NCBI GenBank assembly: GCA_900541235.1
Contig: UQIW01000011.1
Span: forward strand, 1 to 64,000
DNA from: an uncultured Collinsella sp.
GTDB lineage: Bacteria; Actinomycetota; Coriobacteriia; Coriobacteriales; Coriobacteriaceae
Reading direction: 5' to 3'
Length of the DNA stretch: 64,000 nt
In this document: in pieces, positions 35,476 to 44,155 of the stretch
Numbering within the stretch: the first letter of the stretch is position 1
Layout of the letters: each line of letters opens with the position of its first letter
The notes under the pieces: generated by a model
Seen by the model: only the letters and a program-made list of their open reading frames with translations
What the model was told of the DNA's origin: nothing
Database searches by the model: none
Program-made: the position numbers and the translations under genes

Positions 35476-36705
35476 CTACACGCGTGTGGCGTCCTTGGGG
35501 CTCATGGTCATACTCTGAAAACGGTTCTCCATATATTCGTTATCGAAATGCTTGTCATAGAACTGTGCGACGGGAATATTTCGAACGGTTCCGTTGACGC
35601 GCTGATACCAATAGTCGAGCGATTGCAACGTCATGACGCCGTCGATCAACATGACGGCGGTCAGGATGACGGTAGCAGAGTAGCGGCGTTTCCATGGAAT
35701 CATATTGATGAGCTTAAGCAGGCGCGGCAGCAAGACCTTGATCCAGATGAGGCCACCCAGGCCCCACATGCAGGCAAACGGCGTGCATGTGCGTCCCCCG
35801 GTCAATACCGCGATGGGATCGGGCATGCCGAATAGCCTAATGTGTGAATAGCTCCACGACACCACGCCAAATGAGGTCTGCATAAACCAGCCTACAAACA
35901 CCTCGAAAGCGCCGCCGATCAGGGCACTTACCAGGAAAATGATCAGAGGATTCTTTTTATAGAAGCGGTTGAGCGCCATGGTCATGAGCACCGCGCCAAA
36001 TCCGTAGATGGGGCTAAAGGGGCCAAATAGCATACCGGCACGGTCCTGATAGACGCCGGGATCGACGACGACCATATGCCAGACTTCCTCGAGAATGAGA
36101 CCTAACACGCTGCAGACGAAGAATACCCAGAACAGGTTGAAGTAGTTGAGCTTGATGTAGCCCTCGCCGGTTTCGTCGCGGCCGAGCATCCCCTCGGCGG
36201 CGGCATCGCGGTCGAGCATCTCTTGCAGACGGCGCTGCAGTTCGCGCTCCTGGCGTAGCGTGGGGTCGACGGTGGCCGACAGCGCAATGAGGATGACAAG
36301 CTGGACGGCGGGGCGCAGCAGGAAGGGTCCGATGCCCTGGAGCATCACGTCAACTAAAAGCTCCACGACGGTAAATGCGATGAGGACGTAAGACAGGCGG
36401 GCGGCATTGCGCCGCTGGTCCTTGATGAGGTCCAGGCCAAAGACGATCAAGATGATCGCGCTTGCCGCCGAGAGCATAATGCCGGCGACGATAAGGCCAA
36501 CCGCGACCAGGGTGTTATCACCGAGCTTAGCGGCGACGTTGCCGTTAATGAGTGCGGTGATGACCTGCCACATAAAGACGGCGACTGACGGGAGCGTGCC
36601 CACGCCAGATAGGGTGCACAGGACTGCGTAGACCTTGATGATAAGGGGGATCTTCTTGGCCTCCGTGGTGCTGGGGACACTGGGGTCGAGTTGATTTCGA
36701 TCCAT
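35476..36705 (-). CDS. CmpB-type (putative ABC permease) polytopic membrane protein
   Basis: A 409-residue protein. AAAGGT precedes ATG 36705. There are about nine hydrophobic segments. An N-terminal four-helix part (residues ~20-155) is followed by a charged cytosolic loop (RQERELQRRLQEMLDRD), then the CmpB/PF06541-type domain: NLFWVFFVCSVLGLILEEVWH, GMLFGPFSPIYGFGAVLMT, LIGGAFEVFVGWFMQ, GRTCTPFACMWGLGG (quoted in short pieces). Proteins of this family are labelled ABC permeases, but no ATPase is adjacent and transport is unproven. The last ~40 residues are soluble. Confidence 0.8.
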   Translation of the reverse strand: MDRNQLDPSVPSTTEAKKIPLIIKVYAVLCTLSGVGTLPSVAVFMWQVITALINGNVAAKLGDNTLVAVGLIVAGIMLSAASAIILIVFGLDLIKDQRRNAARLSYVLIAFTVVELLVDVMLQGIGPFLLRPAVQLVILIALSATVDPTLRQERELQRRLQEMLDRDAAAEGMLGRDETGEGYIKLNYFNLFWVFFVCSVLGLILEEVWHMVVVDPGVYQDRAGMLFGPFSPIYGFGAVLMTMALNRFYKKNPLIIFLVSALIGGAFEVFVGWFMQTSFGVVSWSYSHIRLFGMPDPIAVLTGGRTCTPFACMWGLGGLIWIKVLLPRLLKLINMIPWKRRYSATVILTAVMLIDGVMTLQSLDYWYQRVNGTVRNIPVAQFYDKHFDNEYMENRFQSMTMSPKDATRV

Positions 36706-36954
36706 ACGCTACCTTTCTCGTCTTGTAGTAGCCTACAAGGATACGCCGACGACCAGCTAAAAGACAGGACGAACGTCCCAATTGCAACAATGTAGCCCCT
36801 AGCGCGGGCGAGACACGGCGCACGGGAAGTCTTCGAGGCCGTTGCCCCTGAGAGTGGACTACCCAATAAAATGTTTGGTCGCAAAACGGATAATAAGCTC
36901 GGTGGGCTTTTAAAAAGCGCTGCTCATGCGCTGGGGAGCGCGTCGCGCCGTGCG

Positions 36955-36960
36955 TATAAT
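36955..36960 (+). promoter_or_regulatory. -10 box of purF
   Basis: TATAAT preceded by TGCG (near extended -10), 41 nt before the purF start. No good -35 box is visible. Confidence 0.5.
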
Positions 36961-37001
36961 AAGGCGGGTAACGCCAAAATACGAGGCTCTGAGGGGATGC
37001 C

Positions 37002-38672
37002 ATGTCTCAAGAAACCATCCGCGCGGCCGAGCATGCCGCGGGACAGGTGAACGCCATGTCGACGTATGATCCGGACTCCGACCAGCTGCATGAGGAATGC
37101 GGCATTTTTGGTGTGTGGGCGCCCGATCGCGACGTGGCTCGACTGACGTACTTTGGCCTGCGTGCACTGCAGCACCGTGGCCAAGAATCGGCGGGAATCG
37201 CTGTTGGTGACGGCGGTACGGTTATGGTCCGCAAGGATCTGGGCCTGCTCGACCGTGTGTTCTCCAATGCCGATTTGTCGACGCTCTCCGGTCAGCTGGC
37301 CGTGGGTCATGTGCGCTACGGCACCGCCGGCGCCAAGAGCTGGGAAGCCTCTCAGCCGCACCTCTCTACCATCAATAGCGTCATTATCGCGCTCGCGCAC
37401 AACGGCACCCTCGTCAACACCGACGAGCTGCGTCGCCAGCTGATCGAGCTGGGCGTACCGTTCCTCTCCAACTCGGATTCCGAGGTCGCGACCAAACTCA
37501 TCGGCTACTTTACTCAGCGTACTGGCCATCTGCGCGAGGGCATTCGCAAGACCATGGAGCTCGTGCGCGGCGGCTACGCCATGACGCTCATCAACGAGCA
37601 GGCGCTCTACGCATTCCGCGATCCGCACGGCATTCGCCCGCTCGTGCTGGGCAAGCTGGTGGATGAGGGCCTGGACCAGGCCGATGCCGCATCCGTTTCG
37701 CAGCTGCCGTCGCAGGACGGCGCCGCGACGGTCGACGCCACCACCCATGTCACGCGCGCCGGCGGCTGGGTCGTTGCCTCCGAGACCTGCGCGCTCGATA
37801 TCGTGGGCGCCGAGTACGTCCGCGACGTCCGTCCCGGTGAGATTTTGCGCATCAGCGCCGAGGGCCTTGTGTCCGAGCAGGGCGTGCCTGCCGCCGAAGA
37901 GCCTGCTAACTGCATTTTTGAGCAGGTCTACTTTGCTCGCCCCGATTCCATCATGAACGGCAAGAGCGTCTACGCCTGCCGTTATGACATGGGTCGTCAG
38001 CTGGCACATGAGGAGCCCGTCGAGGCCGACCTGGTCATCGGCGTGCCCGACTCCGGCCTGCCGCCCGCGGAGGGGTATTCGCACGAGAGCGGTATTCCCT
38101 TTGGCGAGGGCCTCATCAAGAATCGCTATGTGGGCCGTACGTTTATCGAGCCTACGCAGGAGCTGCGTGCCATGGGCGTGCGTATGAAGCTCAACCCACT
38201 GCGCGACAACATCGAGGGCAAGCGCCTGGTCGTCATTGACGACTCCATCGTCCGCGGCACCACCATGGTGCAGCTCGTCAAGATGCTGCGCAACGCCGGC
38301 GCCAAGGAGATTCACATCCGCATCAACTCGCCCGAGGTCATCTGGCCGTGCTTCTACGGTATCGATACCGACGTGCAGTCGCAGCTTATCAGCGCCAACA
38401 AGACGGTCGATGAGATCTGCGAGTATATCGGCGCCGATTCGCTGGCCTTCCTTTCGGTCGAGGGCCTGCTGAAGGTCATGCCCAAGGGCGGTTACTGCGA
38501 TGCGTGCTTTACCGGCCGCTACCCCGTGGCGATTCCCGAGAGCTTTGGCCGCGACAAGTTTATGGAGGGCTTTAAGCCCCGCAACCTGGATAAGCCGCTG
38601 CACTTTGACGACGACGCCGTGGTCGAGAAATACGACGACCGCAGCTGGGAAGAGAAGCACGGCGAGGCCTAA
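37002..38672 (+). CDS. purF: Amidophosphoribosyltransferase (Fe-S type)
   Basis: A 556-residue enzyme for the first committed purine step (PRPP plus glutamine to phosphoribosylamine). ATG 37002 has GAGGGG upstream. Residues 1-32 form a propeptide-like lead ending HEE before the nucleophile Cys33 (CGIFGV). The PRTase loop VVIDDSIVRGTT is visible. Cysteines in NCIFEQVYFARPDS, WPCFYGID and GGYCDACFTGRYP occupy the [4Fe-4S] ligand positions of the B. subtilis-type enzyme, implying an oxygen-sensitive cluster and propeptide removal. It is the first gene of a purF-purM-purN run. Confidence 0.97.
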   Translation: MSQETIRAAEHAAGQVNAMSTYDPDSDQLHEECGIFGVWAPDRDVARLTYFGLRALQHRGQESAGIAVGDGGTVMVRKDLGLLDRVFSNADLSTLSGQLAVGHVRYGTAGAKSWEASQPHLSTINSVIIALAHNGTLVNTDELRRQLIELGVPFLSNSDSEVATKLIGYFTQRTGHLREGIRKTMELVRGGYAMTLINEQALYAFRDPHGIRPLVLGKLVDEGLDQADAASVSQLPSQDGAATVDATTHVTRAGGWVVASETCALDIVGAEYVRDVRPGEILRISAEGLVSEQGVPAAEEPANCIFEQVYFARPDSIMNGKSVYACRYDMGRQLAHEEPVEADLVIGVPDSGLPPAEGYSHESGIPFGEGLIKNRYVGRTFIEPTQELRAMGVRMKLNPLRDNIEGKRLVVIDDSIVRGTTMVQLVKMLRNAGAKEIHIRINSPEVIWPCFYGIDTDVQSQLISANKTVDEICEYIGADSLAFLSVEGLLKVMPKGGYCDACFTGRYPVAIPESFGRDKFMEGFKPRNLDKPLHFDDDAVVEKYDDRSWEEKHGEA

Positions 38673-38711
38673 AACCTGCCATGTAGGGACAGGTTCATTT
38701 TGGTAGGTTTT
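38671..38711. repeat. GGGACAGG hairpin repeat after purF
   Basis: Stem AAAACCTGCCA/TGGTAGGTTTT (11 bp, one G-T pair) with GTAGGGACAGGTTCATT in the loop. Its left arm overlaps the last bases of the purF stop codon. Related to the sequence at 53860-53905. Confidence 0.7.
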
Positions 38712-38828
38712 ACCTGCTGTTTTGTTGATATGACGGCGCGTGCTGTTATGGCGCGCGCCGAAATGAACGCAACTATGAGCACCGTTTGGCGCCCGCGCGG
38801 CGGACGGTAGTGGGAGAGGAAGGCTCAG

Positions 38829-39932
38829 ATGAGCGACAGCAAGCATGTGACGTATGAGGACGCCGGCGTCGATACCGCCGAGGGCGGCCGCGCCGTCGAC
38901 GCCATTAAGCAAATGGTTAAGGACACCAACCGTCCCGAGGTCATCGGCGGTATCGGTGGCTTTGGTGGCTTATTCTCGGCCGCCGCGCTTAAGGATATGG
39001 AAGACCCGATTCTGATCAGCGGTACCGACGGCGTGGGCACCAAACTTGTGCTCGCCCAGATCATGGATCGTCACGAGACGGTGGGCCAGGACCTGGTCGC
39101 CATGTGCGTCAACGACATTTTGGCTTCGGGCGCCGAGCCGCTGTTCTTCCTGGACTACGTTGCCATCGGCCACATTGAGGCCGAGCACATGGCAAAGATC
39201 ATCAAGGGTGTGGCCGACGGCTGCAAGCTCGCGGGCTGCGCGCTCGTGGGCGGCGAGATGGCCGAGCACCCCGGCGTCATGGCTCCGGCCGACTACGACC
39301 TTGCCGGCTTTACCGTGGGCGTCGTCGACCGTCCCAAGATGCTCGATCCCGCAAACGTCCGCCCCGGCGACGTGATTCTGGGCCTGCCTTCCACCGGCGT
39401 GCACTCCAACGGTTACTCGCTCGTGCGCAAGGTCATTGGCGTCGACGGCATTAAGCCGGGCACGCCCGAGGCCGCCGCTAAGGCCGAGGAGCTGAGCCGT
39501 CCGCTCGAGGAGCTCGGCGGCGCATCGCTGGCAGACGCCCTGTTGGCCCCCACGCGCATCTATGTCAAGCCGATTCTTGAGTTGCTCCGCGGCGGCGCCA
39601 ACGTGCACGCTATCGCCCACATTACTGGCGGCGGTATTACCGAGAACCTCAACCGCGCGCTTGCCGACGACGTCGACGCCGTGGTCACCCGCAACGGCGC
39701 CGAGATGGGTTGGGACGTTCCGCCCGTCATCACCTACGTGTCGCGCCAGGCCGAGCTCGCGCCCAACGAGGCATGCAAGACCTTCAACATGGGCGTTGGC
39801 CTGTGCCTGATCGTCGCCCCCGAGGACGAGGCCGCGGTTACCGAGGCCCTGGTCGCGCTGGGCGAGAAGCCGTTCCGCGTGGGCGAGTGCGTTGAGGGTT
39901 CCGGTAAGGTCGTGTACTCCGATGAGCGCTAA
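38829..39932 (+). CDS. purM: Phosphoribosylformylglycinamidine cyclo-ligase
   Basis: A 367-residue AIR synthetase. Diagnostic motifs are VTYEDAGVDTAEGGRAVDAI at the start, GGFGGLF, LISGTDGVGTKL, MCVNDILASGAEPLFFLDY (quoted in short pieces), GGEMAEHPG, LPSTGVHSNGYSLVRKV and HITGGGITENL. GAGAGGAAGG lies before ATG 38829. The C-terminus overlaps purN by 11 nt, so the two are translationally coupled. It catalyses ATP-dependent ring closure of FGAM to AIR. Confidence 0.98.
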   Translation: MSDSKHVTYEDAGVDTAEGGRAVDAIKQMVKDTNRPEVIGGIGGFGGLFSAAALKDMEDPILISGTDGVGTKLVLAQIMDRHETVGQDLVAMCVNDILASGAEPLFFLDYVAIGHIEAEHMAKIIKGVADGCKLAGCALVGGEMAEHPGVMAPADYDLAGFTVGVVDRPKMLDPANVRPGDVILGLPSTGVHSNGYSLVRKVIGVDGIKPGTPEAAAKAEELSRPLEELGGASLADALLAPTRIYVKPILELLRGGANVHAIAHITGGGITENLNRALADDVDAVVTRNGAEMGWDVPPVITYVSRQAELAPNEACKTFNMGVGLCLIVAPEDEAAVTEALVALGEKPFRVGECVEGSGKVVYSDER

Positions 39933-40623
39933 CGAGCAGATGGCTGCTGCCGAGAGCTTGGGCTTTGTGCCCTACACCCGTCCGACCGGCACCGATACGG
40001 CTGAGCCGCTCAAGATCGGTGTGCTCATCAGCGGTTCGGGTACCAACCTGCAAGCGCTGATCGATCTGATCGCCGCCGGCAAGCTCAACGCTTCGATTGA
40101 GCTTGTGGTGTCGAGCCGTCCTTCGGCTAAGGGTTTGCAGCGCGCTGAGCGCGCGGGCATCCAGACGCTCACGCTGTCCAAGGATGTCTATGCTGACCCC
40201 ATCGCCGCCGACGAGATCATCGCGCACGAGCTGCTCGAGCGCGGCTGCGAGTACGTGGTGATGGCCGGCTACATGCGTATGGTGCACACCCCGCTGCTGG
40301 CGGCGTTCCCCAACCGCGTGGTCAACTTGCACCCGGCGCTGCTGCCGAGCTTTACCGGTGCCCACGCGATCGACGATGCGTTTGCTCGCGGCGTCAAGGT
40401 GACCGGCGTGACCGTGCACTTTGCCAACGAGATCTACGACAACGGTCCCATCATTGCCCAGCGTGCGCTGACTGTTGAGGAGGGCTGGGACGTCGACACG
40501 CTCGAGGAGCACATCCACGCGATCGAGCACGTGCTGTATCCCGAGGTCGTGCAGATGCTCGCCGACGGCCGCGTTCACGTGCTGGAGAGCGGCAAGGTCG
40601 CAATTGACGCGCCTCGCGGCTAG
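39922..40623 (+). CDS. purN: Phosphoribosylglycinamide formyltransferase
   Basis: A 233-residue formyl-THF-dependent GAR transformylase. ATG 39922 lies inside the purM stop region (ATGAGCGCTAA). About 30 extra N-terminal residues precede the family start KIGVLISGSGTNLQAL. Catalytic features are VMAGYMRMVHTPLL, NLHPALLPSFTGAHAIDDAF (Asn/His) and VTVHFANEIYDNGPIIAQ (Asp region). It is the last gene of the purF-purM-purN run, and a terminator follows. Confidence 0.96.
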   Translation: MSANEQMAAAESLGFVPYTRPTGTDTAEPLKIGVLISGSGTNLQALIDLIAAGKLNASIELVVSSRPSAKGLQRAERAGIQTLTLSKDVYADPIAADEIIAHELLERGCEYVVMAGYMRMVHTPLLAAFPNRVVNLHPALLPSFTGAHAIDDAFARGVKVTGVTVHFANEIYDNGPIIAQRALTVEEGWDVDTLEEHIHAIEHVLYPEVVQMLADGRVHVLESGKVAIDAPRG

Positions 40624-40655
40624 CGGCGCACAGTACAATTTAGCCGAGTAGTCAG

Positions 40656-40698
40656 GGTGGTCATTGGCGCCAAGACGCGCGTGGCCACCTTTTGTTTT
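40656..40698 (+). terminator. Terminator after purN
   Basis: Stem GGTGGTC/GGCCACC with an inner GC-rich part, followed by TTTTGTTTT. Confidence 0.8.
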
Positions 40699-40702
40699 GG
40701 GT

Positions 40703-40756
40703 AGTCACCTGCGACGTTCTTTAACGACTAGTCATTCAAGAACGTCGCAGGTGGCT
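40703..40756. repeat. 19-bp hairpin upstream of the PTS IIA gene
   Basis: Arms 40703-40721 and 40738-40756 pair along 19 bp (one G-T pair) around a 16-nt loop. The right arm ends 20 nt before the IIA start, so it could influence initiation. CACCTGCGACGTTCTT is the arm core. Confidence 0.8.
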
Positions 40757-40775
40757 AGGTGAGAGAGGTGAGCGC

Positions 40776-41240
40776 ATGGCGGATAACGAAGCGCTGTTTA
40801 CGCCTGAGCTGGTGTTTTTTGATTGGGAGTGTGCGACGCCGGATGAGGTGTTCGCGCGGCTTGAGGGCGAGCTTGCACCACATGGCTACATTGCATCCGG
40901 TTGGCTCGATGCCGTCCGCACGCGCGAGGATGCCTATCCCACGGGTCTCGCTATGCCGGCGGCAAACATTGCCATTCCGCATACCGATCCGGGGTTTGTG
41001 GCCAAGCCCTATATCGCGGTGGTGAAGCCCGCCGCGCCCGTGACATTTAACGCTATGGCTGGCATGAGCGCTCCGGTGCCGGCGCAGATCGTCATCAATC
41101 TGGGCATCGCCGAGCCGGGCGGCCAGGTCGAGGCCCTGCAGGCACTCATGAACATCTTTATGGGCGCCGATGCCGCAGCCGACGTGCTCGGCCAGACCAC
41201 GCCCCAGGGCATGGTCGACGCCATCCGCCGCCACTTCTAA
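40776..41240 (+). CDS. PTS fructose/galactitol-type IIA protein
   Basis: A 154-residue stand-alone EIIA type-2 domain. The phospho-accepting His69 sits in NIAIPHTD, preceded by AYPTGLAMP; the later strand AQIVINLGIA and C-terminal helices complete the fold. AGAGAGGTGAG precedes ATG 40776. No IIB or IIC of its type is adjacent. It may serve a transporter elsewhere or act as a regulatory PtsN-like protein. It is not of the mannose type, so it is not the obvious missing IIA of the 28010-30121 system. Confidence 0.87.
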   Translation: MADNEALFTPELVFFDWECATPDEVFARLEGELAPHGYIASGWLDAVRTREDAYPTGLAMPAANIAIPHTDPGFVAKPYIAVVKPAAPVTFNAMAGMSAPVPAQIVINLGIAEPGGQVEALQALMNIFMGADAAADVLGQTTPQGMVDAIRRHF

Positions 41241-41249
41241 GGTGGGGCT

Positions 41250-41335
41250 GAGTCGGCACTTGGGGACTGTCCCTAACTGCCGGCTGCCAGAGCTGTCCCC
41301 TTTGCACCAAAATGGTGCAGATTAATCTGTCCCCA
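41250..41335. repeat. Cluster of GGGGAC/GTCCCC repeat cores
   Basis: Contains GGGGACTGTCCC, CTGTCCCCTTTGCACC with GCACCAAAATGGTGC as a local hairpin, and CTGTCCCCAATGCACC. The family core GGGGACAG recurs at 38681, 43210, 47262, 48872 and 51181. Confidence 0.65.
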
Positions 41336-41410
41336 ATGCACCAAGCGTGCCGCGGGGGCTGCGTTGTGACACAATGGCGTTTGTTCGATTCGTTATGCGA
41401 AAGGCCAACT

Positions 41411-42631
41411 ATGGCAAATAAGAAAAAGAACTCCGAGGCCGCGCCGACGCCCGAGCAGCAGGCCCGCGCTGCCTCCAGCTCTCGCAAGAAGCAGCGCAAG
41501 ACGTACGTGTCTAAGACCGTCAAGATCGTTCTGGTGGTCATCGGCGTGCTGGCGATGCTGCTTTCCGTCTCGGCGATGGCGTGCTCCGGCCTTATGTCGC
41601 AGGCTGAGGACACCTCGAGCTACAAGCTGACCGGCGGTGTTGCTGCCACTATCAACGGCACCAACCTTACCGAGGACACCGTGACCAAGCAGATCATGAG
41701 CATGCGCACGTCCTACGGCTACACCAAGGATGAGGATTGGGCGCAGTATCTGGTTGACAACGACCTCACGCCCAAGAAGTACCGCAAGCAACTCATCGAC
41801 TCCTACACGCAGCAGATTCTGCTTCAACAGGCACAGAAGGAGAACGGCGTGACGGTGTCGGACGAGGAGGTCGAGAAGGCTTGGAAGGACGCGTGCAAGA
41901 GCGCGGGCGGAGCCAAGGCCTTTAAGAAGACCCTCAAGACCTACGGCTATACCGAGGACACCTACAAGGACTCGCTCAAGGAGAGTCTGGCGCAACAGAA
42001 ACTCAAGGATGCCGTCGCGCCCACGAGCAAGCCCAAGGACAGCGAGATTGTCGATTACATCAACGAAAATCTGTCCAGCTACAACGACGCCCGCCGCTCG
42101 TCGAACATCCTGATCAAGGTTGATTCCGACGCTTCCGACGAGGACAAGGCTGCCGCCAAGGCCAAGGCGCAGGAGTGCCTGGACAAGATCAACTCCGGTG
42201 AGCTGAGCTTTGAGGACGCCGTTGAGCAGTACTCCGAGGACACCGGTTCCAAGGAGAAGAAGGGCGATGTGGGCTGGGATAAGCTCACCACCTTTGTCGA
42301 CAGCTACCAGACGGCGCTCGAGGGACTCAACAAGGGCGACGTGAGCGAAGTCGTCGAGTCGACCTATGGCTACCACATCATCAAGTGCACCGACTACTTC
42401 CATGTCGATAATCAGGTTGATGACATCAACCAGGTGCCCAAGGACATCAAAAAGTACGTCTCCAACGTGGTGAAGACGCAAGCGGCCAGCACCGCGTACA
42501 GCGAGTGGCTGGAGCAGTACAAGAAGGATGCCGACATCACCGTCAACCCCATGCCCAAAGACGTACCCTATAACGTGAGTCTGAAGGGTGTCACCAAGAG
42601 TTCGACCGACGATTCGTCGACGACTGAGTAA
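41411..42631 (+). CDS. Membrane-anchored parvulin-type peptidyl-prolyl isomerase (PrsA/SurA-like)
   Basis: A 406-residue protein. ATG 41411 has GAAAGG upstream. A basic N-terminus (residues 1-35) leads to one hydrophobic segment (about residues 36-58, VKIVLVVIGVLAMLL) ending SAMACSG; the Cys might be a lipidation site, but the -2 Met is not a canonical lipobox. A SurA_N-like helical chaperone domain (residues ~75-210, LTEDTVTKQIMSMRTSYGY) is followed by a rotamase domain (about residues 228-330: RRSSNILIKV, FEDAVEQYSEDTGS, GDVGWDKL, YGYHIIKC). It helps fold exported proteins outside the membrane. Confidence 0.9.
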   Translation: MANKKKNSEAAPTPEQQARAASSSRKKQRKTYVSKTVKIVLVVIGVLAMLLSVSAMACSGLMSQAEDTSSYKLTGGVAATINGTNLTEDTVTKQIMSMRTSYGYTKDEDWAQYLVDNDLTPKKYRKQLIDSYTQQILLQQAQKENGVTVSDEEVEKAWKDACKSAGGAKAFKKTLKTYGYTEDTYKDSLKESLAQQKLKDAVAPTSKPKDSEIVDYINENLSSYNDARRSSNILIKVDSDASDEDKAAAKAKAQECLDKINSGELSFEDAVEQYSEDTGSKEKKGDVGWDKLTTFVDSYQTALEGLNKGDVSEVVESTYGYHIIKCTDYFHVDNQVDDINQVPKDIKKYVSNVVKTQAASTAYSEWLEQYKKDADITVNPMPKDVPYNVSLKGVTKSSTDDSSTTE

Positions 42632-42685
42632 TCATGGGGCGGTGCTCGCGCGAGTGCCGCCCACACTATTGAGGAGGATTTGCAG

Positions 42686-43129
42686 ATGACCAACGAAGAG
42701 CTGCAGAAGGAAATGATTGCGGCCATGAAGGCCAAGGACAAGGTTCGCCTGTCCATCATTCGCCAGGTTAAGGCCGAGGTGAAGAATATCGAGGTCAATG
42801 AGCGCCGCGATGTGACCGAGGAAGACGTCAACAGCATGATCAAGCGTCTGATCAAGCAGACGAGCGAGACGCTGGAGATGTCCATCAAGGCCGGCACCGA
42901 CCAGGAGCGTACCGACAACCTGACCGAGCAGGTCAAGATTCTGGAGAGCCTGCTGCCCGCGCAGGTTTCGGGCGAGGAGCTCGAGGCCCTGATCGAGCAG
43001 GTTATCGCCGAGCTGGGCGCCACGTCCAAGAAGCAGATGGGCCAGGTTATGGGCGCACTCGGCAAGGCCACCGGTGGCAACTTCGATAAGCCGGCCGCGG
43101 CAAAGATCGTCGGAGCCAAACTCGCGTAG
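42686..43129 (+). CDS. GatB/YqeY domain protein
   Basis: A 147-residue stand-alone YqeY protein. ATG 42686 follows GAGGAGG. The sequence shows the typical start EELQKEMIAAMKAKDKVRLSIIRQVKAEVKN, then LIKQTSETLEM and the C-terminal GQVMGALGKATGGNFDKPAAAKIV (quoted in pieces). The fold is related to the tRNA-binding tail of GatB; the role is probably tRNA-linked but unproven. It is 54 nt downstream of the isomerase and followed by a terminator. Confidence 0.94.
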   Translation: MTNEELQKEMIAAMKAKDKVRLSIIRQVKAEVKNIEVNERRDVTEEDVNSMIKRLIKQTSETLEMSIKAGTDQERTDNLTEQVKILESLLPAQVSGEELEALIEQVIAELGATSKKQMGQVMGALGKATGGNFDKPAAAKIVGAKLA

Positions 43130-43156
43130 GGGCCGAGCGGTACATAGTTGATGTTT

Positions 43157-43191
43157 AGGGGGGCGTGGCCGTCATGGTCGCGCCCCTTTTT
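43157..43191 (+). terminator. Terminator after yqeY
   Basis: GGGGGGCG pairs with CGCGCCCC around TGGCCGTCATGGT, followed by TTTTT. Confidence 0.88.
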
Positions 43192-43199
43192 GCTGGGCT

Positions 43200-43305
43200 G
43201 GGCACTCATTGGGGACAGGCTTAAATGAGTGCCCGGGCTACGCTCATTGGGGACGGGCTTAAATGAGTGCCCAATGAGCAGGTACTCATTTAAGTCTGTC
43301 CCCAA
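43200..43305. repeat. Triple GGGGACAGGCTTAAATGAG repeat
   Basis: Three cores: TTGGGGACAGGCTTAAATGA (43209 on), TTGGGGACGGGCTTAAATGA (43248 on), and the same core inverted (43285-43305). The first sits in an 11-bp hairpin GGGCACTCATT/AATGAGTGCCC (43200-43210/43224-43234). No coding sequence. Confidence 0.75.
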
Positions 43306-43415
43306 TGACTAGGTGGAAGGTTGCGGGTTCTTTACGGGAATGTAGTGTGGGCTGCGGAAACGTGATTCTTTCCGTACAATAGTTCAACTCGTGTAAACGC
43401 AGGGAAGGGACATTC

Positions 43416-44147
43416 ATGGCAGACATGATCGAGATCAAGCATCTCAACAAGTACTTTGGCGACCTGCATGTGCTCAAAGATATCAACCTCACCGTCAAAC
43501 GCGGCGAGAAGCTCGTAATGATCGGGCCTTCCGGCTCGGGTAAATCGACGCTCATCCGTTGCGTCGATTATCTGGAGGAGCCCACGTCGGGCGAGGTTGT
43601 CATCGACGGTACGCCGCTCACCAAAAAGAATCACCTGGAGATGGCTCGCAAGTATAGTTCCATGGTGTTTCAGCAGTTCAACCTGTATCCCAACATGACG
43701 GTGCTGGGCAACCTGACGCTCGCGCCCATCAAACTGCAAAAGAAGAGCAAGGAGGAGGCGACCGAGATCGCCATCGCTGCGCTCAAGCGCGTCGGCATGG
43801 CACATAAGGCCGGCGAGTATCCGCAGAATCTCTCGGGTGGTCAGCAGCAGCGCATCGCCATCGCCCGTGCCCTGTGCACCAAGCAGCCTATCATCCTGTT
43901 TGACGAGCCGACCTCGGCACTCGACCCCGAGATGGTCCAGGAAGTCCTGGACGTTATGATTGAGCTCGCGCAGGAGGACATCACCATGATCTGCGTGACG
44001 CACGAGATGGGCTTTGCGCGCCAGGTGGCCGACCGCGTCATCTTTATGGAGGACGGCCGCATCCTGGAGGAGGGCACGCCCGAGCACTTCTTCGATAACC
44101 CCGAGAACCCGCGTTGCCGCGAGTTCCTGTCCAAGATTCTGCACTAG
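43416..44147 (+). CDS. Polar amino acid ABC transporter ATPase (GlnQ-like)
   Basis: A 243-residue ATPase. AGGGAAGGGA precedes ATG 43416. Walker A is GPSGSGKST (about residues 35-43), followed by Q-loop VFQQFNLYPNMTVLGNL, signature LSGGQQQR, Walker B IILFDEPTSALDPE and H-switch VTHEMGFA. The MTVL..LAP and HEMGFARQVADRVIFM patterns place it in the GlnQ/HisP group. It is the first of four genes (ATPase, binding protein, two permeases) forming a complete uptake system. Confidence 0.96.
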   Translation: MADMIEIKHLNKYFGDLHVLKDINLTVKRGEKLVMIGPSGSGKSTLIRCVDYLEEPTSGEVVIDGTPLTKKNHLEMARKYSSMVFQQFNLYPNMTVLGNLTLAPIKLQKKSKEEATEIAIAALKRVGMAHKAGEYPQNLSGGQQQRIAIARALCTKQPIILFDEPTSALDPEMVQEVLDVMIELAQEDITMICVTHEMGFARQVADRVIFMEDGRILEEGTPEHFFDNPENPRCREFLSKILH

Positions 44148-44155
44148 GCGCGGTG

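Noticed and set aside
36924..38912. A 662-codon minus-strand open frame opposite purF
   Set aside because: Covers purF and the intergenic repeat; no domain or start site supports it.
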